From the NCBI GenBank assembly GCA_011959805.1, contig BLMC01000023.1, positions 1 to 38,291 on the forward strand: a stretch of 38,291 nt of DNA, in the 5' to 3' direction. Below the pieces are notes generated by a model, which saw only the letters and a program-made list of their open reading frames with translations, was not told the origin of the DNA and did not search any database. Of this stretch, positions 14,754 through 23,636 are shown piece by piece. Position 1 is the stretch's first letter; every line of letters begins with the position of its first letter. This stretch comes from Lachnospiraceae bacterium. GTDB taxonomy: Bacteria > Bacillota > Clostridia > Lachnospirales > Lachnospiraceae. A program made the translations under genes and the position numbers.

Positions 14754-17700
14754 TTATTTTTTAAATTCTATCTCTTGATTCTGATTGTAATCGTTGATTT
14801 TAGAGATTATTTTATCATAAATTATTCTATCTCCTTGATAATCTTCTCTATATCTAATAAGTGCATCTTTTAAATCTATTATTTTGTCTACAATATCATT
14901 TTCTACTTCTCCATCCAGCAGACAATTAACAACTTGGCTTATCTTACATATATTCAGATTAGAATCCCTGTCCTTAAGTATCTTATATTGATTATTATCT
15001 TTTTCTAATCCAATATACATTGCCGCCAAATAAGTATTGACAGCCTTTTCTTTCAATGCACTTTCAGCATAAGATTCTGCGATGAATTGCATCTTCCAAA
15101 TGCGTTCTCTTGTATTATCCGCGTTTTCGATGTTCTCATAAAAATGAATTGCATTTTTATAAAGTTCATCAATAACAGGCTGTGCTTTTTCATATTGCTC
15201 AAGATGAATATATGTCCTAATCCTATCACTTGTAATATACCAGTAATTTCCATTAAACTTGCTAAACTCATATAAGTTTAAAATGGGAATTACGATTTGC
15301 AGAGCCTTTTCTAAACAGTAAATCTGCATTTCATAATTCTCTACATATCGATAGGAATCTGCTGCATTTTTCCATATTTCAATTTTCTGTTCCTCATCAC
15401 CTGCTTTTTGCAACTGATGTTCTGCCAATATATGATATTCACATTTCTTTCTAAGTGTTATTATCTGATTATCCTCATAATCCTTATCATTTGACAGTAT
15501 TTCTGCCTTTGTTTCATACAACAAACTTTGAATATAATTGTCCTGAAGTTCATACTGTAAGTAAAATTCTTGTGCCAAATCGCAATTTTTTTCTGCTTCC
15601 TTTATAAACTGATAGGGATACTCATTAAAAAGTTTTGCATATTCTATCAATAACATTACATGATACTTGTCAAACCCATCTATTTTTGTGTTTTTTGCAA
15701 TAAAACTTAAAATTAGCTTTTCCTTAATTTCTTTTGTATTATAATCACCAATTCTATCTAAAATGGTAAAAATTTCTGCAAAACAAATATTCTCTTTCTT
15801 TATATACTCTACAATAAAATCAAAAATCTCCTCTTGTATTTCATTATTTCCAAGCATTTTGTAATATTTAATACACTCCTGCCACAATAACTCCTTTTTT
15901 TGAGATTCCATTTCAATCTTGTACAAAATATAATATGCCGCAAGAACATATAGCACTGCATAAGAGCAATCTTCTTTTAATGTATCTGGTTCTTCATAGT
16001 GTATAAGTTCCAACGCATATGTCTTTGCCTTCTCAAAATCTTGTAATTCTATCAAATTGTTTATTAAATCCATACAAATATAAGACGTATATGAAAAACA
16101 GGCATCTGGATCTTTCTCATTTGCTTTGTCGCAGTCTAGCACTTTTTCTAAACATTCAATCCCTTTTTCTGGGTTCCCCATTTTTAAGTAAATATGTGCA
16201 ATACTCTGCATTACACTTTCATAACTTTCGTCATCCTCTTCATAAGCTTTATTATAGTATTCAATTGCCTTCTCATAATTCTGTTCTTTCTCATATTTTT
16301 CGGCCAATGCGCTGCAAGATATATCATGTATATAATGATAGGTGGTTACACCTTCCTTTTCAATAATAAAATCTGCACTTTGTCCACTCATTTTCATTCT
16401 TAATGCATCAATTTGTTCCTGATACCAATATGCTTTTTCTACATCTGAGAAAAAATCCGATCGATATAAAAAGAAATAATCTTCCCCGGAATAAAAATCT
16501 TGGATTTTTTTATAGTAATTCTCTTTCTCGTCTACTGTATAAGAAGACTTTGGCAGCAATTCTGTTACAATATCATACATTTCAATAATTTTATAATAAA
16601 TCCGATCCAGATTCGGATTGTGCTCTGAAGAATACCACCACATATTCTCTGCAAGCATATTATCCATCTCACTGGCAAGGTTCATATATTCTCTAATCTT
16701 ATCATTTATATCTTGTGCATGGTATTGACAGCACATCATCGCTTTATCCAACAGTCCTTCCATTTGTCCAAGTTGATTTGCCAGATAATCTTCTGTTTCA
16801 AGCTCTGATTCAATCATGTCCTCACAGTCATTAAGCAACCTAATTTTCTTTTTATAAATTTGTTGCAAAATATCATAGCCTTCTTTGCTGTCCTGAAGCA
16901 AACAGATTCGTTCCGCCTCATCAAGCTTATCTTTCTTAGCAAATAACAAACATAGTTTTGCATAAACAATACTTAAGCCAGTTATTCTGCTCATAAACAC
17001 ATCAAATACTTTAGTTTTCATTTGTCTTTCTAAATAACTATCAGTGTCAGCAGCAATATATCGATTCATACCATAAACAATATTGGGACAATTTTCTGCA
17101 TTGGGATTCAAATTTTTATACATTAGGTCTTGAATTATCTGATGAAGTGAAATCTTATCCGATTTTTCGTTGTATTCGATCCAACCTCTTTTGATTAATT
17201 GCTTGAGCTTTTCTGAAATATGGTCTATAGGACAAATCTCTTCAAATTTTTGTTTTTTTATCCGTATATTTGCTAATAATGATAAGCTTCCTATCACTTC
17301 TTTTTCTGTGTCTTCAAATCCCGATACATCAAACAAAGTTTCCAGATGATGATTGATAGACTCCGCGCGAAGACGATGGTCCTTTCTTTGCTTGACGCTG
17401 ATCTCTTTCGTATTTGTGGTTCCTTCTTTTTGCATAAAACATTCAAGTAGCTCTGTGGGAGCTTCCTCAGAAACTCTTAAATATTTTGCAATCATCTCAA
17501 CCGTCATTGTATGATAATCCACGTATTCTACTAATTTTTTAATTGCAATTGTGTTTTCTGTATCATATGAAATCTCATTATAACTTGAAAATAAACGCAA
17601 AACATCCTCTATATTTTCCATTTTATCAACAATGATTTGCTGATAATTATAGTCTCCAAAATTCATTCTCGATGTTACAATAAATTTACATGGACAGCAA

Positions 17701-19031
17701 AATAATACTTCCAGATGCTCATCAAAATCCACATCAAAATTGTCAATAATTATCAAATCTTTATCGCTTACTGTTTGTTTTAAAATCTCTATCTTTCTTT
17801 TGAAATAATCAATATCACTTTCTTTTTCATCTCTTTCTACATGATTTATCGGAATCTCATCATTCACTAACGATACAATATTTTTGTCAAATACAGCAAA
17901 TACAATTGTATTATATTGATTTCGATATCTATTTGCATATTGTTTTGCAAGCTCTGTCTTTCCAATTCCACCAATGCCTGAAAGAAATAACAATTGATTT
18001 TTCTCCATAATATGATGCATATCATCAAGTTCTGATTCTCTCCCAATAAAACAGGCTGTGTTATACTGAAACGAATCAATAAGATACACAGCATCTATAT
18101 CCGAGAGTGAAATCAATGTATCTAAACAATCAATCACTTGTTGCATATTCTTCCATCTTGGAATAATAGATGCTGACAATGTATTTTTAAAAAAGTCTGT
18201 TAATACATAAAAGAGTTGGGGCCGATATTTTTCGCTAAAATACTGCATTTTATTCAATTGATATCTGCTGGAAATCCTGCACTCTTCCAAAGTAACCTTT
18301 CTGCCAAATAACTGATAGAACATTACTGCTCCAACGGCAAAAATATCTGTGTGCGTTCCTATTTTATTTATTTTTCCTTGAATCTGCTCAGGCGGTGAAA
18401 ATCCATCGGAAAATGTCAATCCAAATCTTTTTGCTGACGACATCTCTTCTTTTCTTATTACAGAGTCAAAATCAAACAATAAAATATGTTCCTCTGTCTC
18501 AGGAAGAATAAATATATTTTCCGGCTTGATATCAAGATGCAGATATCCATTATCATGATATTTTTTTATTAATTCAGCCAAACTTTTCATGTGTATTAAT
18601 AATTCTGTTAATGACCGATCTTGATATTTGCTATAATCAGCCCCTTCACTTAAAGCCACAATGATATAACAAGTATTGTTACAAAAAAAGATATCCGAAG
18701 AGTTTGTGGTAGAATTTATTAATCCCACTGTATTTGCTATCGCTACATTCCTTTGATACGCCTGAATAAATCTCTCCTTTGCAGTTATAAAATCATCTTC
18801 ATGTGTCCCAAAAGGCACAAGCGCACCATTATCAGTTCTTGTCATAAGCAAATAACTTGGATAACATTCCTTAATTCTAGTACAATGTACCACACCAATA
18901 GAATCTGTATACTCTGCGTCATATACAATGCAGCTTGCACCACGACCAACTTCTGAATTGATTTTAATCTTTTTGTTGTTAGATTCTTCTAACTGATATC
19001 CAATTTGTAATGCAACTCTATTATCTTTCAT
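14754..19031 (-). CDS. Ser/Thr-kinase-like, STAND (NB-ARC) NTPase, TPR fusion protein
   Basis: 1425 residues with three parts. (1) Eukaryotic-like protein kinase fold, residues 20-300: glycine loop GRGASCIV (29-36), lysine K54 (RIKE), catalytic loop HLDIKPEN (165-172, D167), DFD at 187-189 where DFG is usual, SPPEQ (APE-like), and DIFAVGAVMF. (2) STAND NTPase, 325-640: Walker A GIGGIGKT (352-359), Walker B LIIIDNFD (426-433), the SR sensor in KFIVTSR (449-455), then a winged-helix-like region (LHQIIQDLMYK). (3) Helical repeats, about 700-1420, including clear TPR units such as NYEKAIEYYNKAYEED and KAIEYYNK-like copies. STAND proteins are signal-activated switches in which repeats sense a ligand. 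The kinase may be the effector; an HRD-to-HLD and DFG-to-DFD change leaves activity uncertain. It lies 64 bases after the nrdD-like gene on the same strand (GAGGA box), probably in the same operon. Confidence 0.85.
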   Translation of the reverse strand: MKDNRVALQIGYQLEESNNKKIKINSEVGRGASCIVYDAEYTDSIGVVHCTRIKECYPSYLLMTRTDNGALVPFGTHEDDFITAKERFIQAYQRNVAIANTVGLINSTTNSSDIFFCNNTCYIIVALSEGADYSKYQDRSLTELLIHMKSLAELIKKYHDNGYLHLDIKPENIFILPETEEHILLFDFDSVIRKEEMSSAKRFGLTFSDGFSPPEQIQGKINKIGTHTDIFAVGAVMFYQLFGRKVTLEECRISSRYQLNKMQYFSEKYRPQLFYVLTDFFKNTLSASIIPRWKNMQQVIDCLDTLISLSDIDAVYLIDSFQYNTACFIGRESELDDMHHIMEKNQLLFLSGIGGIGKTELAKQYANRYRNQYNTIVFAVFDKNIVSLVNDEIPINHVERDEKESDIDYFKRKIEILKQTVSDKDLIIIDNFDVDFDEHLEVLFCCPCKFIVTSRMNFGDYNYQQIIVDKMENIEDVLRLFSSYNEISYDTENTIAIKKLVEYVDYHTMTVEMIAKYLRVSEEAPTELLECFMQKEGTTNTKEISVKQRKDHRLRAESINHHLETLFDVSGFEDTEKEVIGSLSLLANIRIKKQKFEEICPIDHISEKLKQLIKRGWIEYNEKSDKISLHQIIQDLMYKNLNPNAENCPNIVYGMNRYIAADTDSYLERQMKTKVFDVFMSRITGLSIVYAKLCLLFAKKDKLDEAERICLLQDSKEGYDILQQIYKKKIRLLNDCEDMIESELETEDYLANQLGQMEGLLDKAMMCCQYHAQDINDKIREYMNLASEMDNMLAENMWWYSSEHNPNLDRIYYKIIEMYDIVTELLPKSSYTVDEKENYYKKIQDFYSGEDYFFLYRSDFFSDVEKAYWYQEQIDALRMKMSGQSADFIIEKEGVTTYHYIHDISCSALAEKYEKEQNYEKAIEYYNKAYEEDDESYESVMQSIAHIYLKMGNPEKGIECLEKVLDCDKANEKDPDACFSYTSYICMDLINNLIELQDFEKAKTYALELIHYEEPDTLKEDCSYAVLYVLAAYYILYKIEMESQKKELLWQECIKYYKMLGNNEIQEEIFDFIVEYIKKENICFAEIFTILDRIGDYNTKEIKEKLILSFIAKNTKIDGFDKYHVMLLIEYAKLFNEYPYQFIKEAEKNCDLAQEFYLQYELQDNYIQSLLYETKAEILSNDKDYEDNQIITLRKKCEYHILAEHQLQKAGDEEQKIEIWKNAADSYRYVENYEMQIYCLEKALQIVIPILNLYEFSKFNGNYWYITSDRIRTYIHLEQYEKAQPVIDELYKNAIHFYENIENADNTRERIWKMQFIAESYAESALKEKAVNTYLAAMYIGLEKDNNQYKILKDRDSNLNICKISQVVNCLLDGEVENDIVDKIIDLKDALIRYREDYQGDRIIYDKIISKINDYNQNQEIEFKK

Positions 19032-19095
19032 AATTATATCCTCTTGTATGCCTTGACACGCATACCAATCAATAGCTTAAAAAGCCTTTTTAAAC

Positions 19096-20763
19096 TTATT
19101 CCTCACTCATAAAGTTCATAGACATATGCACCGTTCGCTGCTGCAATTCTTTTCTTTTTCCTGCTGTAAAACTTTTTTCTTCAGAAAGGTATCCTGACAC
19201 TCTTCTAAGTCTTCTAATTTTATCAGACTTACAACAGGGACAACGTTCAATAATTCTTCCAGTAAAACCGCAACAACAACAATTGTCCATTGGAAAATTA
19301 ATCCCAATATAATTGCAATCATTTTTATATGCATATTCAATAATCTCTTTTACTGCTTCTATATTTCTTTCGGGCATTTCCTTCAACTCCACATAAGTAA
19401 TGGAACCGCCATTGCACAAACGATGAAATCTACCTTCAAAGTCAATTTTCTCTTTATAGTTTAGTTCCATTGTTACAGGAACATGAAAGGAATTGGTATA
19501 GTATCCTTTTTTACAAGCCTTAAAATTCTTACCCATATTCTCATTGTCAAACTGTGCAAAGTTCCCTGTCACGCCTTCCGCTGCTGTTGCCAACAAAGAA
19601 AAATTTAGTGTTTCCTCTCGTGTTATCTTATCGGTGTAGTCTCTCATGCGTTCTATTATTTCAATTGCCATTTTATAATGCTTATCTATTATAGAAGGCA
19701 TTTCAATGTCTTTTCCTACTATTGTGCCAATTGCATCCCACAAGCCAATAAATCCAATTGCTAAGGTTCCATTCTTTAACATTGTAAAAGCATGATGTTT
19801 GTCTGAATCCAAATAGTATTTTTCATCATAGTATTCCTCAAACATTCCTTTCTCACACAATGTATGAAATCTGTGAAGTAATACTTCCTTTGCACTCTCT
19901 AGGTTTTCGTCTAACAGAGAATAAAAGGTTTCCATATTGCCATTGCACTGATAAGCCATCTGTACTAAATTTAATGTAACACAAGCTATATTTCCTCTGT
20001 TCAATGACCCTTCCCGTCCATTTACATTGGTGACAACCCTTGTTCTACATCCCATAATTCCAATTGTCTCAGGCAAATACATTTTATTGCTAATGCTATC
20101 ACAGTTAAAATAAGTTGGTATCATTCTCTTGGCAGTTACGCTAAGTGCCTTACAATACAAATCATAATTTACAGCATTCTGCTCAAGATTTATCTCCCTT
20201 TTCATCTTAAAAACCATATTGGGAAAAATAAACGGATTTCCTCTATCATCTCCTTTTTCATATGCCTCAAGCATTCGTAACGTTGCTCTTCTGCCATTCA
20301 AACTGGTGTCCAGTCCAAAATTAAATGTAACATAAGGCTTTTCACATCCTTTTCGCGTGCTCATATTCAGGTCAAGAAAAAACTCATGAAATGCATCGAT
20401 TATTTCTGTATCGCTCTCCCCTCCTACATAAGATGCAATATCCGAATCAAAATTGATAAATCCAATTCCCCCCGACTGCCTATTTGCTAAATCCACAATT
20501 TTCCTATATAGTGCACACAGCATTCCTCTAAAACTTCTGCTGCGATTGCCAATCATATCCATTACAGAAACTCCCAAACAATTATAGGTAATGTCATAGT
20601 ATTCTAAATCATGGATATGGCAAGTTCTGTCTCGATGCTTTTTTGCGTTTTTTTCAGGCACAATATTATTAAGAACCTCGTTTTTTCTATAGTTTTGCCC
20701 AGCTTCTAATATTTCACCTGCTGGATTTCTCTTTCTGTCCGCCAAATCTATCATTTTCTTCAT
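19096..20763 (-). CDS. nrdD: compact class III (anaerobic) ribonucleotide reductase-like glycyl-radical protein
   Basis: 555 residues, shorter than ordinary NrdD (about 600-750) and without an N-terminal ATP-cone. Recognisable family features: HIHDLEY (49-55) and TYNCLGV near the N-terminus, SGGIGFINFD, NFGLDTS...GRRAT, FIFPNMVFKMK, the MGCRTRV segment with C239 as the likely thiyl cysteine, a C-terminal zinc ribbon (cysteines 495-498 and 508-511, CGFTGRIIERCPCC), and the glycyl-radical site RRVSGY with G524. The reaction in the family is reduction of ribonucleoside triphosphates to dNTPs in strict anaerobes. Loss of the ATP-cone would remove overall dATP feedback. It starts 5 bases after the activase gene and is followed by the kinase-STAND gene, which is not a normal nrdD setting. 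A function other than housekeeping dNTP supply is possible but unproven. Confidence 0.85.
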   Translation of the reverse strand: MKKMIDLADRKRNPAGEILEAGQNYRKNEVLNNIVPEKNAKKHRDRTCHIHDLEYYDITYNCLGVSVMDMIGNRSRSFRGMLCALYRKIVDLANRQSGGIGFINFDSDIASYVGGESDTEIIDAFHEFFLDLNMSTRKGCEKPYVTFNFGLDTSLNGRRATLRMLEAYEKGDDRGNPFIFPNMVFKMKREINLEQNAVNYDLYCKALSVTAKRMIPTYFNCDSISNKMYLPETIGIMGCRTRVVTNVNGREGSLNRGNIACVTLNLVQMAYQCNGNMETFYSLLDENLESAKEVLLHRFHTLCEKGMFEEYYDEKYYLDSDKHHAFTMLKNGTLAIGFIGLWDAIGTIVGKDIEMPSIIDKHYKMAIEIIERMRDYTDKITREETLNFSLLATAAEGVTGNFAQFDNENMGKNFKACKKGYYTNSFHVPVTMELNYKEKIDFEGRFHRLCNGGSITYVELKEMPERNIEAVKEIIEYAYKNDCNYIGINFPMDNCCCCGFTGRIIERCPCCKSDKIRRLRRVSGYLSEEKSFTAGKRKELQQRTVHMSMNFMSEE

Positions 20764-20768
20764 TGTTA

Positions 20769-21254
20769 TTATTCCTCCGCATAAATAGACAAACTTATTT
20801 CATTAATTGTTTCCTTGTCAATAAAATACATTTTTTGATTTGATGAGCCAACAAATTGTATATTTGGATTTTTCAAGTTATTTATAAATTCTCCTGTCTT
20901 GATATAATTTAGAAACTTTAGTAATCGTTTGGGAACTTTCTCAAACTCCCATCCTGTATACAAACAAATATTATATCCCTTTGACTGTAAGCACTCCACT
21001 AAAGTAACTAAATTTTCTAACTGCTCTAAAGGTTCCCCTCCTGAAATTGTAATTTTTTTGTTGCAGCACTTCTTGTCTATGTACTTTATTAATTGCTCAA
21101 TCTCTATCATAACTCCCTTTCCATGTTCCTTGATTGCAGCATTGTGACATTCTTTACAGTTTTTGCTGCATCCTTGCAGAAATAAAACGCTTCTAATCCC
21201 CGGACCATCATCGCAGCTGTTTTCCAAAAACCCTGCACATTCAATTGTGTTCAT
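20769..21254 (-). CDS. nrdG: anaerobic ribonucleotide reductase activase-like radical SAM protein
   Basis: 161 residues, normal NrdG length. The radical SAM cluster motif is C29-x3-C33-x2-C36 (QGCSKNCKECHN), preceded by the DGPGIRSVLFLQ signature and followed by ITISGGEPLEQ (the GGE SAM-binding motif). The enzyme uses an iron-sulfur cluster and S-adenosylmethionine to make the glycyl radical in the partner reductase. It is the first gene of the operon; GGAGG lies 12 bases before ATG 21254, and its last codons contain the ribosome binding site of the nrdD-like gene. Expression is probably set by the motif-containing promoter 70-110 bases upstream. Confidence 0.9.
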   Translation of the reverse strand: MNTIECAGFLENSCDDGPGIRSVLFLQGCSKNCKECHNAAIKEHGKGVMIEIEQLIKYIDKKCCNKKITISGGEPLEQLENLVTLVECLQSKGYNICLYTGWEFEKVPKRLLKFLNYIKTGEFINNLKNPNIQFVGSSNQKMYFIDKETINEISLSIYAEE

Positions 21255-21324
21255 TTTCTTTTAAAACCTCCGTTGTTCCTAATCATTGCAATTTCTATTT
21301 CTTTGTGATTAATTTACACTTCAA

Positions 21325-21365
21325 ATTATAACTGCTTTAATATATAAGTTTGTAATTGTGATTTT
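21325..21365 (-). promoter_or_regulatory. promoter of the nrdG operon with the shared 19-base motif
   Basis: Reading the minus strand: AAAATCACAATTACAAACT, 17 bases from the end of ACAAAC, then TATAAT (21325-21330). ACAAAC sits in the -35 position and does not match a housekeeping -35, as expected for an activator-dependent promoter. The same motif and spacing precede both glycine-zipper genes (23402-23445 and 38190-38230). Confidence 0.7.
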
Positions 21366-21541
21366 GTCTCTATTTGGTCTTATGTCGGTAGCGCACACCA
21401 CAATACAAATACCAATAACATTCTTAACATGATATTTTAATTCTCATTATAATTTACTTTAGACTTTGTTTTGCACAGGTATCTGATCAGTGTAAAAAAC
21501 ATTAATCTATAATGTTAGTATACATCATTTTTTGTAGATTT

Positions 21542-21569
21542 TTGAACTATTTTCAGATATAATTATGAT
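21542..21569 (+). promoter_or_regulatory. probable promoter of the divergent regulator gene
   Basis: TTGAAC (21542-21547), a 16-base spacer and TATGAT (21564-21569) lie 33 bases before the ATG. A second possible -10, TATAAT at 21558-21563, overlaps. The remaining intergenic DNA between this and the nrdG promoter (21366-21541) is AT-rich and shows nothing else recognisable. Confidence 0.5.
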
Positions 21570-21602
21570 AATCAAAATTTATTATAATTGGAGGTTCTTT
21601 TT

Positions 21603-22925
21603 ATGAATGATGGCTTTACAATCCACAATCAAAATGATATTTATGATTATTGTTATATTGATTTTTTGGAGGAAGCTGTTGATTATCTCATTAATCCCGA
21701 TTCTTTTCGTTCATTTGGTAAAGGATTGACTGAATTACTAATAAAAAAAGGCTATTCAGGAGATACGACTAATGTGAAAGAATTATCGACATATCTAATT
21801 GAAAGATTAAGAAAAATAAATTCATCAATTGGAGCTGGAACTGTGAATTCTTGGTTTTCTGGAAATCATAGTCCAAAGATTGAGGCCGGCAGCAGAAATA
21901 AAATCTATGAAATTTGTTTTGCCTTAGAACTATCATACGAAGAAACAGTATGGTTTTTTCAGCATGTATATTATGACAGGGCATTTAACTGCCATACGAT
22001 AACAGAAGCTATCTATTATTATTGTTTCTTACATAACCAAACCTATACAGACGCGCAGGAAATTATACAGTACGTTGAAAATGCTCCTACACTTGCTACA
22101 GATTCAGAAGAAACTGCAAACTATACGCAATTTGTCAAAAATCATATTGGTGAACTTCAGTCTGTTGCAGAACTAAAAGAATTTTTAATCCAAAACAAGC
22201 AAAATTTTAATTCTTGGAATAAAAGTGCCTTAAAAACACTTAACAAGTTAGTCCTTGAACTGCTCGGTCCTCCTGAAAGTAAAACGACAATTGATACTTT
22301 AAGACAAACGATTAACAAAAATCAAAATAAAAGCGAAAATAAACTAACCTTTGATTTATCATATTATCAAAACTGTGGGTTATTAATAAGAGAACTTTTA
22401 TTCGATTCTCAAAATCCCCTTACAAACACTACAAGTTCTCCTGCACAGTATATCTATGAATTAATAGAAAACAAAAATATCCAAAAAAATAATTTTATCT
22501 TAATCCGTAGCTTGGAAACGACCAAAATTTCTCGAAAAAGTGAAAAAGTTCCAGTGCCATATATTGTACGCAACAATTTCCCAAGTCGCAAAATAATATC
22601 AGATGTTCTTTCAGAAGACAAAGTTTTGGTTTCAAAGTCCTACGATTCGATTCGTAAAATGATTATACTACTTGATTTTTGTCGTTTTTGGATAACTGTG
22701 AAACTTGAAAATGAAGATAGTAATCTCTCCATAGATGATTCATTATCAGAGATTTATCTTGAAGAAACAAACGCTTGTCTATATCAGTGTGGCTATGAAG
22801 AGTTATATGCTGGCAATCCTTACGATTGGATTTTTTTGTGTTGTGCCCGAAGTGATAATCCTCTCGAATATTTTAGATTGTTCATTGGAGAGTTATGGGA
22901 AAAAGAATCGAATGATACTGAATGA
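21603..22925 (+). CDS. putative DNA-binding regulator, divergent from the nrdG operon
   Basis: 440 residues from ATG 21603 (TTGGAGG box 9 bases upstream). The N-terminal part (about 30-130) has the look of an atypical helix-turn-helix: ERLRKINSSIGAGTVNSWFS, SPKIEAGSRNKIYEICFALE, LSYEETVWFFQHVYYDRAF and EAIYYYCFLHNQTYTDAQEI. This layout, a WF/WL-G-x-P segment followed by CFAL-LD-EE and F-x-x-x-x-EAIYYFC, recurs in uncharacterised regulators of Firmicutes. The rest has no family I can name and ends YDWIFLCCARSDNPLEYFRL. A decayed copy of the last 45 codons is found at 37758-37901, again beside a glycine-zipper gene. Divergent placement makes it the prime candidate to bind the shared promoter motif. 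Confidence 0.75.
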   Translation: MNDGFTIHNQNDIYDYCYIDFLEEAVDYLINPDSFRSFGKGLTELLIKKGYSGDTTNVKELSTYLIERLRKINSSIGAGTVNSWFSGNHSPKIEAGSRNKIYEICFALELSYEETVWFFQHVYYDRAFNCHTITEAIYYYCFLHNQTYTDAQEIIQYVENAPTLATDSEETANYTQFVKNHIGELQSVAELKEFLIQNKQNFNSWNKSALKTLNKLVLELLGPPESKTTIDTLRQTINKNQNKSENKLTFDLSYYQNCGLLIRELLFDSQNPLTNTTSSPAQYIYELIENKNIQKNNFILIRSLETTKISRKSEKVPVPYIVRNNFPSRKIISDVLSEDKVLVSKSYDSIRKMIILLDFCRFWITVKLENEDSNLSIDDSLSEIYLEETNACLYQCGYEELYAGNPYDWIFLCCARSDNPLEYFRLFIGELWEKESNDTE

Positions 22926-23017
22926 TAACTGCTTAGACTTGCTAAACTCTTCCACCTGTAAAAACTACTTTATGTTTTTATAAATTTTGTGATGTGGTAA
23001 ATATATGTTTATAAAAT

Positions 23018-23097
23018 AAAGAGTGTCTGAAAAATGTTTTCTGTCAGATGAGTATCACGCAAATGACAAAACTATTTTTCAGACACTCTTTTAAAAT
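23018..23097. terminator. 18-bp-stem bidirectional terminator, member of a dispersed repeat
   Basis: AAAGAGTGTCTGAAAAAT (23018-23035) pairs perfectly with 23074-23091 around a 38-base loop, followed by TTAAAATTTT. It separates the regulator gene from the convergent glycine-zipper gene. Its arm plus the adjoining GTTTTCTGTC recurs at 27291-27401 and, in part, at about 37965-37989, so it belongs to a dispersed palindromic family. Confidence 0.8.
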
Positions 23098-23158
23098 TTT
23101 ATACGAATCTCACTTCATGCAATAAAAAGTCTTCTATTTTTAAAGCGATAAAAATATA

Positions 23159-23359
23159 TTACCTTCTGTCTATTTCGCTTCCTATTTTATCGCCCCCTAA
23201 CAAGCCGATAATTCCACCGATAATTGCACCTGGAATTGTACCTGCAATCGCTCCAATCGGTCCTCCTGCAATTCCAATATGAGCACCCTTTACAGCTCCT
23301 GTGACTACTCCAACTATCATTCCGCCCAAACCACAAACAATTTCATTTTCTCTTTCCAT
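23159..23359 (-). CDS. 66-residue glycine-zipper mini-protein
   Basis: Starts MERENEIVCGLGGM (ATG 23359, AGGAGG 7 bases upstream) and is dominated by Gly/Ala/Ile with G-x-x-x-G spacing (GGMIVGVVTGAVKGAHIG, then GPIGAIAGTIPGAIIGGIIG), ending in a charged tail KIGSEIDRR. Two membrane-crossing hairpin helices are plausible. Glycine-zipper mini-proteins include pore-forming toxins, class II bacteriocin-like peptides and membrane-stress proteins; there is no signal peptide and no typical double-glycine leader. A truncated second copy lies at 37988-38146 with conserved upstream DNA. The shared promoter motif ties it to the nrdG operon. Function unknown. Confidence 0.85.
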   Translation of the reverse strand: MERENEIVCGLGGMIVGVVTGAVKGAHIGIAGGPIGAIAGTIPGAIIGGIIGLLGGDKIGSEIDRR

Positions 23360-23401
23360 GATGTTTCCTCCTAAAACAAGTTTGTTTTTTGTTGCATCAT
23401 T

Positions 23402-23445
23402 ATGATAACACATTGGATTATATTAGTTTGTAATTGTAATTTTTT
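23402..23445 (-). promoter_or_regulatory. promoter of the glycine-zipper gene with the shared motif
   Basis: On the minus strand: AATTACAATTACAAACT (one base different from the nrdG copy in the ATCAC part), 18 bases, then TATCAT (23402-23407) overlapping CATAAT. The -10 is about 43 bases before the ATG. Confidence 0.65.
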
Positions 23446-23589
23446 CTATTAATATTTATATATGCTATTTTTACGTGAAACTGTCCATATAGCACAGACA
23501 AAATATATATTTCTCTTCTCTCCACTTCGCGCGGGGCGTCTGTCAGCTTCTGTTGATATTTTTCCTTTAGACGTCCACGTGCATAATAA

Positions 23590-23629
23590 ATCCCCCTGCC
23601 CTCTACCAATCACTAGAGAACAAGGGGAT
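23590..23629 (-). terminator. terminator of the sugar transporter operon
   Basis: Minus strand: ATCCCCTTG pairs with CAGGGGGAT (one wobble), enclosing a second CTCTA / TAGAG stem, followed by TTATT. It lies 7 bases after the stop of the last permease gene. The 140 bases to the left of it, up to 23446, hold no recognisable gene. Confidence 0.6.
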
Positions 23630-23636
23630 AAAACCA

